From Ligustrum vulgare (taxonomy: Eukaryota; Streptophyta; Magnoliopsida; Lamiales; Oleaceae), in contig OY743176.1 in assembly GCA_963555705.1 (NCBI GenBank), forward strand, positions 37,866,497 through 37,930,496: DNA of 64,000 nt, given 5' to 3'. Below, in pieces: positions 31,793 through 43,416 of the stretch (the first letter of the stretch is position 1; each line of letters starts with the position of its first letter). The notes under the pieces are model-generated. The model worked only from the letters and a program-made list of their open reading frames with translations, did not search any database and had not been told where the DNA came from. Made by a program: the position numbers and the translations under genes.

Positions 31793-32451
31793 TATTACGG
31801 CCGTAACGGATTCACGGTCGTAAAGCCAAAATTACGGCCGTAACACTACAATGGAGAAATTATGCAGAAGAGGACTTACGGCCGTAACCCACATCTTCAC
31901 GGCCGTAAAAAGTTTAGTAGTTTTAATTCAGAGTATTGATTACGGCCGTAAAGGTCATATTCACGACCGTAACATATGTTGTCAATTTTTAATCCGTAGC
32001 GTGATTACGGCCGTAAAGGTCATTTTCACGGCCGTAAATTAGGTTCCGAATTTTAAGTTAATGTTAGGCGTGTTTAGCTTTTTAGTTTAGGTTGAATTCT
32101 AGTTTATTTTTAGTTGCTTTATTTTCTTTGCCTATATATATGGCTTTATTCAGCATTGTAAAATACAACTTTTATTCTTGAGATTAATGATATTGAAGGT
32201 GAGATATTCCCTTATATTTTCTTCGTGTTCTCGTCGAACAAATTAAACTTATCAAAGATTTGACAACCTTTGTGGTGTTCCCCCTTTGTGGTTCTTATCT
32301 CCGCATCGTAACGGGTTTTGGGTTTAATATACCCATAGTTCTTGCGTCGTGAGGTCGGGGTTGCATTGTTACCGTCTACTATCTTGGATTTTAGAGCTTT
32401 CCGGCGTTTAATTCCGCGTGTTCTTGGTGATCCCCATAACGGATCACATCA
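31537..32451 (+). repeat. 3' LTR of element C
   Basis: 915 bp from TGATGAGTTCC to GGATCACATCA. It encodes the pol tail, then a palindrome array starting at 31776, 31797, 31814, 31834, 31878, 31899, 31942, 31963, 32007 and 32028, then a TATA-like CCTATATATATGG near 32130 and a U5 (CCGCATCGTAACGGG, CGTCGTGAGGTCGGGG) shared with the A/E LTRs. Confidence 0.85.
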
Positions 32452-32648
32452 TAAGGGTTAAGTACAAAGTGTTCTAATGGTAGCAGGGATTTAAGAATCT
32501 TTGTACTTAACCCCTAGGTACAAGGTTCGATCCCTGCGAAAGGCAAAAATCCACTTCTGGAGAAGGCCCCGACGAGGGAGCCAGGGGAAGTAGAAAGACC
32601 ATGAGTAGGCTCGGAGAAGGCCCCAGTGAGGGAGCCGGGTCGTTACAC
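32452..32648 (+). mobile_element. Possible tRNA-derived SINE
   Basis: Contains GGTTCGATCCC (32524-32534), a good pol III B box, and about 46 bases upstream TGGTAGCAGGG, a weak A box. A perfect 15-bp inverted repeat (GGGTTAAGTACAAAG, 32455-32469 and 32499-32513) encloses the A-box candidate. Two direct repeats GAGAAGGCCCC..GAGGGAGCC follow. It ends GGGTCGTTACA. No poly(A) tail or TSD is evident, so this is tentative. Confidence 0.4.
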
Positions 32649-32839
32649 GATCGGTGTTTGGTTCTTCTTTTTTTTGTTTTGGTTCGGTTTTAGAAACTTA
32701 TCGAGGAAATTGACAAGTCTTTGTGGAGTTTCGAAAACCTCGATTCTTCAATAAGTGTCGTCGAATCTTTACGTTAGATCTTTTCTATCGTTTATGTCTT
32801 AATTCCGCGTTCTTCATCGCGTTTCTGAGTGGGATCCCG
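32649..32839 (+). mobile_element. Diverged gypsy LTR end
   Basis: Has the U5-like elements AACTTATCGAGG, TTTGTGGAGTTTCG, AATTCCGCG and an end GGGATCCCGTCA, in the same order as the U5 of elements A and C but strongly diverged. Left boundary uncertain. Confidence 0.45.
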
Positions 32840-33461
32840 TCATAATGTATTCGTAATCACAATATAATCATCAACTTACCAATATTTAGTGATCATTTCT
32901 AGGTAGATCACACTTCAAGCTATTGTTGCTTATGTTGGCCTCGTACTCCATACTTTCAAAGTAAATATGGTGGTCGTGAGGTTTAGGTTGTGATTCAAAT
33001 ATCCTTCTTTTCTTGATAAACAATTAGATTTATCATTGCATCACGCTAATTTACCCCATGATTACTCATAAAAGTATCTTTATGAATTATATAGCATCCC
33101 CTTTCAGCTCAAATCTTTAGAATTGGCATAAGAAGACGTCAATTTTATAGAAACTTTCGCCCTTAAAATATCATTCTGTCATATTAGAATATTTTTTTCA
33201 TTTGAACATCATAGTTTGTTTTACACAATTTGGCGATAGTATCCTAAGAAACTTTTCATTTCGATGAAGTCCGTAAGATCTATGGGCTCCTAATGGGGTT
33301 AAGATGAAAATAATCCAACTATGTTTCATAAAACAATTGTAGTTAACTAGAGGAGAATGAAGAAAACTTACTCAATCTCTCCAATTAGTACACATAAATT
33401 AATTCATTCTATCGTTCTAATTATACAACTCATTATCTCCAAATGTTTCAGCTGCATAGCT
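32840..33461. other. Unassigned AT-rich DNA
   Basis: No ORF with recognisable content and no repeat shared with the rest of the window. It serves as the target of the insertion at 33462 and continues at 34262 after the ATAGC duplication. Confidence 0.5.
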
Positions 33462-34261
33462 GATGTGATCCGGAAAAGAAGCTCTAAGAACAATGTTATG
33501 ATTCGGGACGAATCATCTTAAAGGAAGAGGTGATGATGTGATCCGGAAAAGGCGACAAAAAAAAGGAGAAATCAAGAAGTTAAATATTCAAGTCAAATAA
33601 AAGTGCAATCCAGTCAACCATGTCGGAATTGGATGGATAATATATGTTTTCGAGTAGAAACAGGTCACTGAGCAAGACTCATGGGCTAAAGCCCTTGAGC
33701 CCATTGATTTTAGGGACAAATTCCATCGTTTGAGGCTTCAAATTGGCAAATCAATGATGCAGACGGAAATTTGCTATATTTCCATAATTATAGGATTTTT
33801 AATTATTTTGTTTCCTTTTGGTTTTTAGGTTATTTCCATAATTTAGTATTCTAATTTAATTAGAATTCTATTCAGAGTCAGTTAGCGATTAGGTTTTATT
33901 TTGCCTATTTATATGCTTTTCCATTCAATGTAAAAACAGAATATTTTTGGATGAATAAAAATTATATTGAGTGTTTTCTCAACATTGTTCTGGAATTGAA
34001 CAAACTTCGAACTTATCAAATATTGTGGGATATTTGTGGTGTTCAACAAATCGAACTTATCAAAGGCCGCATCCTTTGTGGCGTTCAAACCATTACGGTT
34101 CTTGTTTCCGCATCGTAACGGGTCTTGGGTTTAATATACCCATGGTTCTTACGTCGTGAGGCTCGGGTTGTAGTGTTACCGTCCGTTCCAACCTGAATTC
34201 GAAACTTTCCAAGCGTTATTCCGCGAGCTACGACGAGGACCCCCCTCCCGGGTTCTCATCA
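33462..34261 (+). mobile_element. Solo gypsy LTR with extended 5' end (TSD atagc)
   Basis: Flanked by perfect atagc (33457-33461 and 34262-34266). It starts TGATGTGATCCGG, has a hairpin and purine tract within the first 72 bases, then a second TGATGTGATCCGG at 33534 that begins the usual LTR. The palindrome array is missing; R has the GAACTTATCAAA repeats. The TSD shows that the first, upstream junction was the integrated end. Confidence 0.9.
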
Positions 34262-34332
34262 ATAGCTTTGCTATCCATCTCTTTTACTTCAATCTATACA
34301 GTGTTTTCAAATCCAAAAATACATAGGTTCAA

Positions 34333-35947
34333 TGTAGCGACCAGAAATTTTAAGTCTGACGAAGAATTTTTATATTAATTAAGAGTTCAATAGTATTTTA
34401 ATGAGTTTGTCATGTCACTACGACACTTCCCAATGTTTTAAATTAATTATTGGTCACGATATGATGTTACTTGCACTTTCCTAGCAATTATTTTATTTAA
34501 TTTTAAGAAATTTTTTATCTTGTTACATGTTTCAAATTCATACTTATTTTAAAGTATCGAATTTAATATACCAGCCGAGATAGTTTTCAAACAAATTCAA
34601 TTGTTTTAATTAGTGTCTTTCTTTTGAAAATATCGATAAATTTTAATTGGGTCAATTATTTAAGATATTTTAAAGGTTGATAAAAGTATATCAGCATTAG
34701 TGTCATTATGTAGCTTTCATTAAATAATGTAAGTCGAAGTCGAGAGAAATTTATTTTGGTCGAGAATGACATATTTAAATTTAAATAAAACATGGAATTT
34801 ATAACTTCTTTATGATTATTTTATTATTATTATTATATATAAACATTATATACATACACACGAAAAACCAACCAGTTATTTTAACGTGCCAATTGATGAA
34901 ATGCATAGCTTGTTATGTGCTAATTAATTATTGGCATGCTATGACTTTATTTATAATGGGATTATGATGGATGATTGAAGATAATCATCTAATATGTTGT
35001 GATTGAAGGTAATCACAGTAAAAGTTATAAATTGGTCATAGTAAAACGTTTCCCAAAGATGAAAGTTGATATTGACATATAATCCAATATTGGTATATTT
35101 AATCTCATTAGCATGTGTATATACTACTGAGTGTTTCTTCGAAATGCTCATTATTTAAAAACTTCACAAATTGAAGGACTCGATAAGGCGTGATGGCGGG
35201 CGGTAGTGAATGTAATTTAAAATTTTCATGCCTTTGTGTTTGGACATATTTATGTTATTTTTTAAATACATTTTTATGAATCGGAAATTTCTTCACTAAA
35301 TATGGTTCTTGATCTATGAAGTATTACTATTGGAGGAAAATTGTATATTGTGAATGCTGCCTTGAAATTTTCAGATTTTGGTTGTACTTTGGAAATTCAC
35401 CGCGGGTTGTATATTTACAATTTTTGAATGTTTCAAGATGGAAAATGACCCTTTATGTATTATCTATCATATCGAACTGAAAATAGGTCATTTGGAGTCC
35501 CGTAGAATTTATTATGAATTTGTTTGTAAATTGCGACGTGGTAGTTTAAGAAACAGTGATCAGGCTATTTAAAAAAGTTATTTTGTACTTCAAACGTGGT
35601 CATCAAGACTCCAAATATTTATATGTTGTATTTATATGAGTCCTTGACATTTTATTAAACTTTCATAATTTTTCAACATCGTTTTCCATGTTAAATAATT
35701 TTTAATAATAGACTGCATTACTCGGGAAAAATGGCGTAAGTTGCTGAATTTTTCTATAACCTCTTCAAATTGTTTATTTCTTGTATTTTCAAAGTCCATT
35801 TGAAATATAAATTGTTAACATTTTGAAAAATTAGTTAAGTATTTCAATTTAAAGCATTTTTCCTGAATTTATTGTTTTTAAACATTTAACGCAAACGAGA
35901 ATATGTTTGATAATGCGTTGGGTTAAAGGGGAATTCAGGTCGTTACA
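34333..35947. mobile_element. Solo LTR H (TSD ttcaa)
   Basis: 1615 bp with ends TGTAGCGACCAG and AGGTCGTTACA, forming a short terminal inverted repeat, and perfect five-base flanks ttcaa (34328-34332, 35948-35952). AT-rich with no credible ORF. The ends resemble the LARD/Tekay-type families G and K, so it is probably a related LTR. Confidence 0.85.
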
Positions 35948-37396
35948 TTCAACTTAAGGAGTTCACCGTAGATCTAATAACCTTGGATCACAGTATCCCA
36001 ATATTATAAATTCAGAGTTCGAATTCTCAGACTTCAAATCTTCTAATGCAACCAACTTAGAGGATTTAAACAATCAAGATTTTCTTAAATAGAGAATTAT
36101 ACTAATATTATTTTAGGATGATTTGAAATTTCTGAACAAAGCTATCGAAAACTCTATATTTCAATATCCATCATAATAATATCGAGAGATTCAAAACAAG
36201 TTTATCGAAAACATATTTTCTTCTGATCCTTTTAGAATAATGTACAATGATTTGAGTATTGTGCTGATCCATGTTGATGGCATTATGTCAAATGAAACAA
36301 CAATGGTTGTGAACCAAGTTGATGCAAAAGAAATATTGAGACCTGAAAAGATATATGTACAACACTTAAAGCAAAATATCAAAATGTCACAATAAAGTGC
36401 TATACAAGTTAGACAATTTTCCCTTGTTGGGGATTTCCAATAAGATGATATGGGATTCAAGAGTTCTTGATTATGACATAATAACTCAATCTAATTTTCG
36501 ATATAACGCATCCCTTTCAAGGGTTTACTTATTGATAATAAGTTATAAATTTGATCTATTATTGCTCATCACAATAGAATAAATCGATATACCAGATGAT
36601 GAGACGTCCTAGACGTCATCACTCTTAATATACCTTTCACTAGATTATCTCAATTCCAAGTATTTTATGAACCAGATACATTCTTTTGCTGTTAAGCTTG
36701 TTCTATAAATGAACTTCGCTCCAAGATGTCACACTTATCTCATCATTTTTATAAATATCTACACCATATTTTATCTTGTAGGCTCTAGATCTCTTAAGTT
36801 GAATGTCATTTCAAGTTTAACTCAGGATATTAAATAAATACCAATGCATACAAATTATTCCAATGCAAATATCCACTTGGAATTTCACATTTCTCTCCAT
36901 TAATGAACATATAAAAAGTAATAACTTACTTGGTTAGTGTAACTCCAAATGACTACCGGACATGTGTACACTGGTAGTCATCAGAATTATTAAAACTAGG
37001 CTATGATGCCCAGCGATGTGGCCCTCCAAATTCATTTCCTATTTCTATGCATTTATTAATATTCTCACCAACTTTTCTTGTGAAAAAGAATAAAATGATA
37101 TTATATCAACCGCCCTAAAAATAACTTTCACTTTTATTTTAATGGCATAATAATAAACTTAAATAAAAATAAGTATTTATCTCTAAAATTTCATTTGTGA
37201 TTTACTTTTGAAGAAAACAAAATAAACTAACTATAATATAAAAATATTATGGTTAGAAGTTGATATAAAAATATCTGTTTAAAAAAGGGGAACAGGGAGC
37301 GGAGAGTGGAAGATAGTCGGGAATTTGCTATTAAAAGTATTTACTTATAAAATAAAACTACTTAAAAGTAGTTATGACCTTTTTCGGGTTTCCCTG
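35948..37396. other. Unassigned AT-rich DNA
   Basis: Continues the sequence interrupted by H. Short open frames have no recognisable motif. Two small palindromic structures are present: TGACTACC..GGTAGTCA (36950-36957/36973-36980) and two GACGTC sites near 36605-36620. Probably old repeat relics or host intergenic DNA. Confidence 0.4.
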
Positions 37397-39015
37397 TGTT
37401 CGCTAAAAATAGTGTACCGCAAGCGCACGGGTCGCGTACAAATAATAAAGTGGACTTTTTGAGTCGGATTGTCGATCCCACGAGGAATGTATACTCTAGA
37501 TTATATAACTTTAATTAATTTAATTCTAACAACAAAGAGAAACACACAATTAAAAGATGGATTTTTAACAATTCTAAATTAAAGAAACTAATTTTAAACC
37601 AAATTAAAATAAGAAAAATGAAAGATAAAATAGTTGGGATTCATGATTTCACTTAACCCTCGCTTAAGTAATTTCTTAACACATGCAAATTAATACATAC
37701 TCATTTACAATGTTAGACCCGATTTTCCAAGCTTAGCTAATTACCTATCTCGAGTGAAATTAACCCTAATCAATTGGTTTAACCTACTATATCTCTATGT
37801 CGATTAAGGCACAATCAATTGCATTAACTCTTTGTGAAAATAGCTCAATGGATCATCTAGGGTTTAAGGTATATCTCTATCCTTAACAAGAACCTAGAGC
37901 ATTTGTTATTTGGTCTAAAATGCATAATATCTCTCGATTATCATACACTTCACAAAACATATATTTGGTGATCAATCAAACACATAGAATAATCTTAATA
38001 ACAAACATATATGAAATAAGCTCAAAATTAATATACAAACATTAAAATTACTTAAACTAAGTTAAGCTACATCAATCATCCCAACATAAAACAACTAGCT
38101 CATTATATAAATATTCCACAAAAGATAAGGTTTATGAAAATACATCACAAAATATAGAAATTAAGGATAAAAATACAAGAAAAATGAAATACAACACTTC
38201 CCTTGATTTTTTGCTCCAAGAATCTTTCAACAATGCTTTGTATTTCTACTTACTTCTTGCTTCTTTGCTCCAATGGGTGCTAGTAACTTAGAAACAAAAC
38301 TAAACTACAAACTAAATTACAAACTAAATCAAAAACAAAGAAAAGAAAAGAAAAGAAAAGAAAGAAAAGAGAGAAAAGAGGGAAGGGGGCTAGGGTTTGG
38401 TGAGTGAATTGTGATGATAAGAATGTTGAAACCCCAGTCAAAATGCCCAAAAATACCAAAAATTCACGTAGATCCGCGCCCTTCAGCTTTTGGGCCGAAC
38501 CGGGTCGGCCCAGATTATCGCTCAAAATTATGACCACGCGATAGCGTGGCTTAATGCCTCGCGATCGCGTGGTTGACTTGAAAACTCTCGAATTGGATTT
38601 TTGGCTTGATTCGCGAGCCCTGCCCAGTCAATACACGCGATCGCGTGGTTCACCAGGCAGCTTTGTCCTTCCATGATTGCAATTGGGTCCTCCATCTTCT
38701 GGTCTTCTTCAATTTAGTCCTCAAATTTTGAATTTTATTACAAATATGCCCCTAAAATATTTGCATCTTTAGTCCTCCAATTTTTGAGATGTTGCAATTG
38801 AGTCCCCGAACTTTTGATTTCTTTCAATTAGGTCCTTAGACATCGAAATTGCTCTTCTTTTCGCTCAATTGCTCTCCAATATTGTTTATTTTCTTTCCAA
38901 TTGAGTTTGTACCTAATTGTACAAGATAAACACAATTTATAAGTAGATATTTGCTCAATTTGTCAATTAATTTGCTAATTTAGGAACTAAATAAGTGTGT
39001 AAAGCACACTTATCA
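37397..39015 (-). mobile_element. Probable LTR with CG-rich palindromes
   Basis: Plus-strand ends TGTTCGC and CACTTATCA; minus-strand start TGATAAGTGTGC. Flanks ccctg (37392-37396) and acctg (39016-39020) match in four of five bases. Contains GTGTACCGCAAGCGCACGGG and GTCGATCCCACGAGG near the left end, an AAAAG microsatellite (38331-38372), three CGCGATCGCGTGG-type palindromes (38534-38648) and a block of TTAGTCCTC repeats (38690-38860). No coding region. Confidence 0.6.
38534..38648. repeat. CACGCGATCGCGTG palindromes
   Basis: CCACGCGATAGCGTGG (38534-38549), CCTCGCGATCGCGTGG (38557-38572) and CACGCGATCGCGTG (38634-38647). The last is a perfect 14-bp palindrome. They lie in otherwise AT-rich LTR sequence. 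Confidence 0.85.
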
Positions 39016-40134
39016 ACCTGTGAGAGGCCCATGAACCACAGTCGGGTACTCAGTACATAATCATCCCGTCATCTGAGAGTTGACACCAACCTCCATGCAT
39101 GCATGCTTCGTCACACCTACAATGCAAAACTAATGAGCTAACGCTCAGCAAGCAACATATACATAATCATGCGCATGTGTTTCAATCTATTTTCTCACAA
39201 AAATCTCATTCCCAGACTTCACTCATTTCTCGTTACCTCAGTTTATCCACATTTCCTGCTTGGGCTCGAATCCCACTACATTGTACCTTATGAGCTCAAA
39301 TATCAACATGACCGATAACATGCGCCTTCCAATGACTGTGGTCCATCATCATCCACCTAGGCTCAAGACTCCATAATTTGTATCCATCGTCATCCACCGA
39401 GACTCAAGATACCGCACCACGAATTATTACATCAATCAGTCGTGGCCTATTATATACGGTGCTCAACATACCAATCCGCAATACCAAAGCCACCAAGAGA
39501 CCTCCCAACACCGCTTGCATACCGGTGCCAGACCGCCAACACCCCATCCTCAACTACCCTTAATGACCATCGAGAGCCTCAAGCGGGTGTATATATTCGG
39601 GCGTGAAGTAAAGTATAGTACACTCGTAGGGAAATTATACTATCATCCACTTCATTCTCTCTCTATATATCTTCATTTACTCTTTATTTCTTTTCTTTAC
39701 AATTTATGAAGGACTTCTTCTAAATTCATACAATGCACATGTCAATGCCAATGAATGCCAACATATATTTCATGCACCAATTTTACGTCATATAACCACA
39801 TAATATGGCAGTCCAATGATATTCATGTGCATTAATAACTTGCCAAATCATTAATTCATGTCTCTCATGTTTTCTCCATATTCAGATAATTAACACATCA
39901 TATTTCATGTATATTACACCAACAATGAATCTCACATAGTCACTAGGAACACATAATAATATAAATACTATGTTTTACTTTGTAGTTGAAATGTTACTTA
40001 CCACAACCCTTGGGTATTCTAGATTTCACGACATTATTCCTCAATATTTCGCACTACTAATATCCGCTTGGAGTCGAACCAGAATGATCATCAATCATTG
40101 CCTATCACACACACACACACACACACATAAATAC
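39016..40134. mobile_element. Probable fragment of another LARD/Tekay-type LTR
   Basis: Has the block GAGCTAACGCTCAGCAAGCAAC (compare F1 GAGCTAAAGCTCAGTAAGTAAAC) followed by imperfect repeats with CCATCATCATCCACC and CTCAAGA (39340-39420). An (AC)n run at 40106-40127 precedes the copia insertion at 40135. Assigned by layout only. Confidence 0.4.
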
Positions 40135-41552
40135 TGTTGGGAACTCGGGTTGCTCTAATCACAAAAATTGATTTCTTGTAATAGATCATCCCGTTACAGG
40201 ATTTTCTGTTCTATGTATTTAACTTGGAATAAATAATTTTGCACATAAAATTGGTTTTAAGAAGATTACCCTTGTAGCGTGCTTTACAATAATCTTCATC
40301 TACAGCTTCTTGATTCCACCAAAGCTTCAAACCCTCAAGCTTTCCCCGGTGTTCTCCAATGGCAGTTGTGCAAGTGCGTGGTCACCTTTCTCAAGGCCTA
40401 GGCTAAACTAGGATTAGGGTTTTTTTTTGTAAAGATGAAACACACACTACGCACTTTAGTGTGTGTTTCGCCACTTTGCCAATTAGGTTAAGAAAAATAG
40501 TCTTAGGAGACTATTTGTAACCTCTTTACATTCCAAAACCCTACCAGGCCTAGTACCATAACCCAGACCCATTTCTGCACAACCCAATACAGGTAATAAG
40601 CCTGTATAAACCCATTATAGTGAAGCCACCGAGGGAACTTGATCGGACCCAATTAAACTAAGCTCCAACAAATTAATTATGACCCGATCAACTCTTGATC
40701 AGTCAAAATTAATTTATTAATCACATTCTATTCCACTAAAAGAACGAGATTGCACTTTTAGTAAAATTGAAATTACTGAAACAATTAATCAATAATTATA
40801 TCCTCTGACTTATTGTTCTTACATGTTACCCCCGTCGATCAACTTGAATATTCGGAGCAAGTTAAAATGACCAAAATGCCCTTCTCTGAATATTCATAAA
40901 TTCTCAACTCTCATCTTCTATCTAACAGTTCGATGTGATCACATCACATCATAGAATTCAACAGTCACTGTCGAGTTACTGAGCTCAGATTCAACTGTCC
41001 ACTAGAAGAACCAGTGAGATTATGATCATACCTAAAAAGTGACGGATTCCATAATACGAATATATGTTCCTCGTTAGTTCATTTTAATTCCCAAAGTACC
41101 GAGATATTGATCAGCAATTGATCTAACCCATTGATACCTCAAAGAACTTCAAGTTAGTAATCGAAGTCCATTATCCGATTAGGATTAAGGTCCCACGTAC
41201 AATAGTCAAGTGAAATTAAACTTGTATGGTCAATGTCACAAATTAATTTCACGTGGTCCCGTCCAATACGTTCCAAACGTACTCTCAATTTTATTACCAA
41301 AGTCAAAGATAGGCTTTAATAAAATCGAGACGATCTTATCAAAATAAATTGTCCATATTTATTTACTGATCGTGAACGTTAATTTTAGATCGAATTACAA
41401 ATTGAATCTTTATGTGTTTAACAACTTAAACACTCAATCTTTAATATTAAATCGACTCATGGACAAACGCAACTTTATATTAATGCAATCAATAAACATT
41501 TTATTTTGAATGTCGTGAATTATATACTCTATGGGCATATATAATTCCAACA
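40135..41552 (-). repeat. Left (3') LTR of copia I
   Basis: 1418 bp. Differs from the right LTR by several substitutions, a poly(T) length change and about 29 bases near 40950-40980 absent from the right copy, consistent with an insertion older than G. Next to it, ATCTCCCACTTGCCCTT (41553-41569) is the reversed PPT AAGGGCAAGTGGGAGAT, typical of copia elements. Confidence 0.9.
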
Positions 41553-41569
41553 ATCTCCCACTTGCCCTT

Positions 41570-43416
41570 AGAGTATACATGAAACATCGAATAATCCATC
41601 TTGTCAACACCATCATTACACTAATGATTATGTCCTCAACCAAGATAGTAACTCCTTTCGATGTAAGTCACGATTGTATAACAAACAATCCAAGATTGTG
41701 TTATACCCAACCAATTAACCACATTATCTCCCAGTTATATTCCAATTTTGACGACTCTCGAGAGTCCTAGTCAAATCAGATCTTAATTAGTTTTAATCCA
41801 TCAGATCACTAACTGAATAGATAAGCAAATATTTACTCGTTTTCCGAAAACGTTTCAGTATATGCTTTACCTCTATTCAATGATCTGATCCTGGATCAAA
41901 CTAATAATCACCAACAATATCCCCAGCATAAGATATGACCTATCTAGTGCAAAGTAAGGCTTCCTATAGCCGGAGCATAAGGAACCTTCTCTATCTTACC
42001 ACGAGTCTTAGGAGAATATTCATAAGATAGATAAAGTCCACAAAGAATATTATTCCTTTCAAGACTTCAATATTGCAAATGTAGATAGTATCTTATTATT
42101 ACATGAAACTTGTGACTACTCTATTTCATTTTTCTCCCACTCCGAAAAGTACGGATGTCTGGAAAAAATAGACAGTCATGTACAAGTCCTTCAAGTCTAA
42201 TTGCTGGTGCCAATTACTATTTAATGAAAATACTCTCACACATAAGTAGAGTGTCATTCAAATAAATAGTCCTGAAAACTGTCTCATCTTTCTGTATACA
42301 CGAGTATACTTAAGATATATCAAAATTTTGATCAAGAACATGTATCACAATCGTTCGATCAAATTTCTATGTTCCATATCTTGAACAAATACCCAAATCC
42401 AAAGTTGAAAACTTGTAAGTCATGAACTTTACTTTCATGGTCTTTAGTATGAACTCATCAAGTTAAACTTTGTAAATGATTTCCTCAAGATGCATTCAAG
42501 AAACAACTTATTGACATCCATCTGTCGTACCTTATTTTCACAATGAACGACAATGGATAAAAGATCCAGGTAAGCTTTCGCATGGCAATTGGCGAGAAAG
42601 GTTTCACAAACCCACAGCCATAAGCCTTGCGTTGAAGGCATCAACCTTATCATCTACCATTCTCCTATCATCTTAAAAATCATCACACCCTATAGGTTTG
42701 ACCCCATTAGTTGTGTCTACAAATATCCAAACCCTAGTGTAATACAAGGAATCCAATTCCGAGTTCCCGTTCACCTTCCATGATTTCAATTCCATAACTT
42801 CTACTACTTCCGTAAATGAGGAGTCCTTCTCTTATTTTAGTAGAGACTGTCTAAAAAAGACTCTCCGTAGAATAAGCGTCAAGAAGGTTGTCTTACAACC
42901 CCCCCCCCCACTCTAATTAGTCGCTGGAAGTGTATTTCCATTATGTCCAAACAGAGTCCCTTCCTCTCCTCCCACTACTTGGTATATCCCTAATTGGGAT
43001 CAACCTCTTCACTGCCTCTTTATGAACATAAAGAAGAGACAGAACAGTGAGAACAACTACGACTACAACCTTTCGTTTTCCCCTGTCCATTGGGATCATC
43101 AGGCAAGAATAGTGGTTGAACCACTTGCCCATTCTCCCACTAGGATTAGCAACCATCGATTCCGTAGGAAGTTTTAAATCATCAAGATTAATTCTATGCG
43201 GAAATTTGGAATCAAGTTGTTTGAACCACGTTCTAACATCTCATCCAATAGAATTTTACTTGTTGATTTGTATTCTTCTATATGCCTTATCCTCTAAGAA
43301 AGCTACATTTGTACTCAACAAATACTTTCTTGACTAGAGGACTATAGAAGAAATAATTTCTTGTTTCGTTGCATGCCTTATAATCAAACCTTCATTGTTG
43401 CCTCCATCTCGTCAAT
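41570..43416 (-). pseudogene. Copia RT/RNase H relics
   Basis: On the minus strand, KTRGKIEKVPYAPAIGSL (about 41950-42010) matches the copia motif KVPYASAVGSLMY after the RT. ENKVRQMDVNKLFLECIL (about 42480-42545) matches DYEIWQMDVKTAFLNG of copia RT. Many stops and frameshifts; no functional product. It ends at the insertion site of F2 (TSD ccttg 43417-43421). Confidence 0.7.

Larger units (their letters stand above)
27905..32451 (+). mobile_element. Ty3/gypsy (CRM-like) element C, 5' truncated
   Basis: Starts inside Gag at 27905 and runs through protease, RT, RNase H and integrase to PPT 31526-31536 and the 3' LTR 31537-32451. Only one nonsense codon and two frameshifts interrupt about 3.9 kb, so it is the least decayed coding element here. 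The frame continues into the LTR, a CRM trait. The LTR shares its U5 with the non-autonomous A/E elements. Confidence 0.88.

Noticed and set aside
36604..36622. Paired GACGTC sites as a regulatory element
   Set aside because: A single pair without surrounding gene or promoter; it may be chance.
42899..42910. Poly(C) run as a possible PPT
   Set aside because: On the minus strand it is a G-run, but it lies in the RT relic of copia I, far from any LTR boundary.
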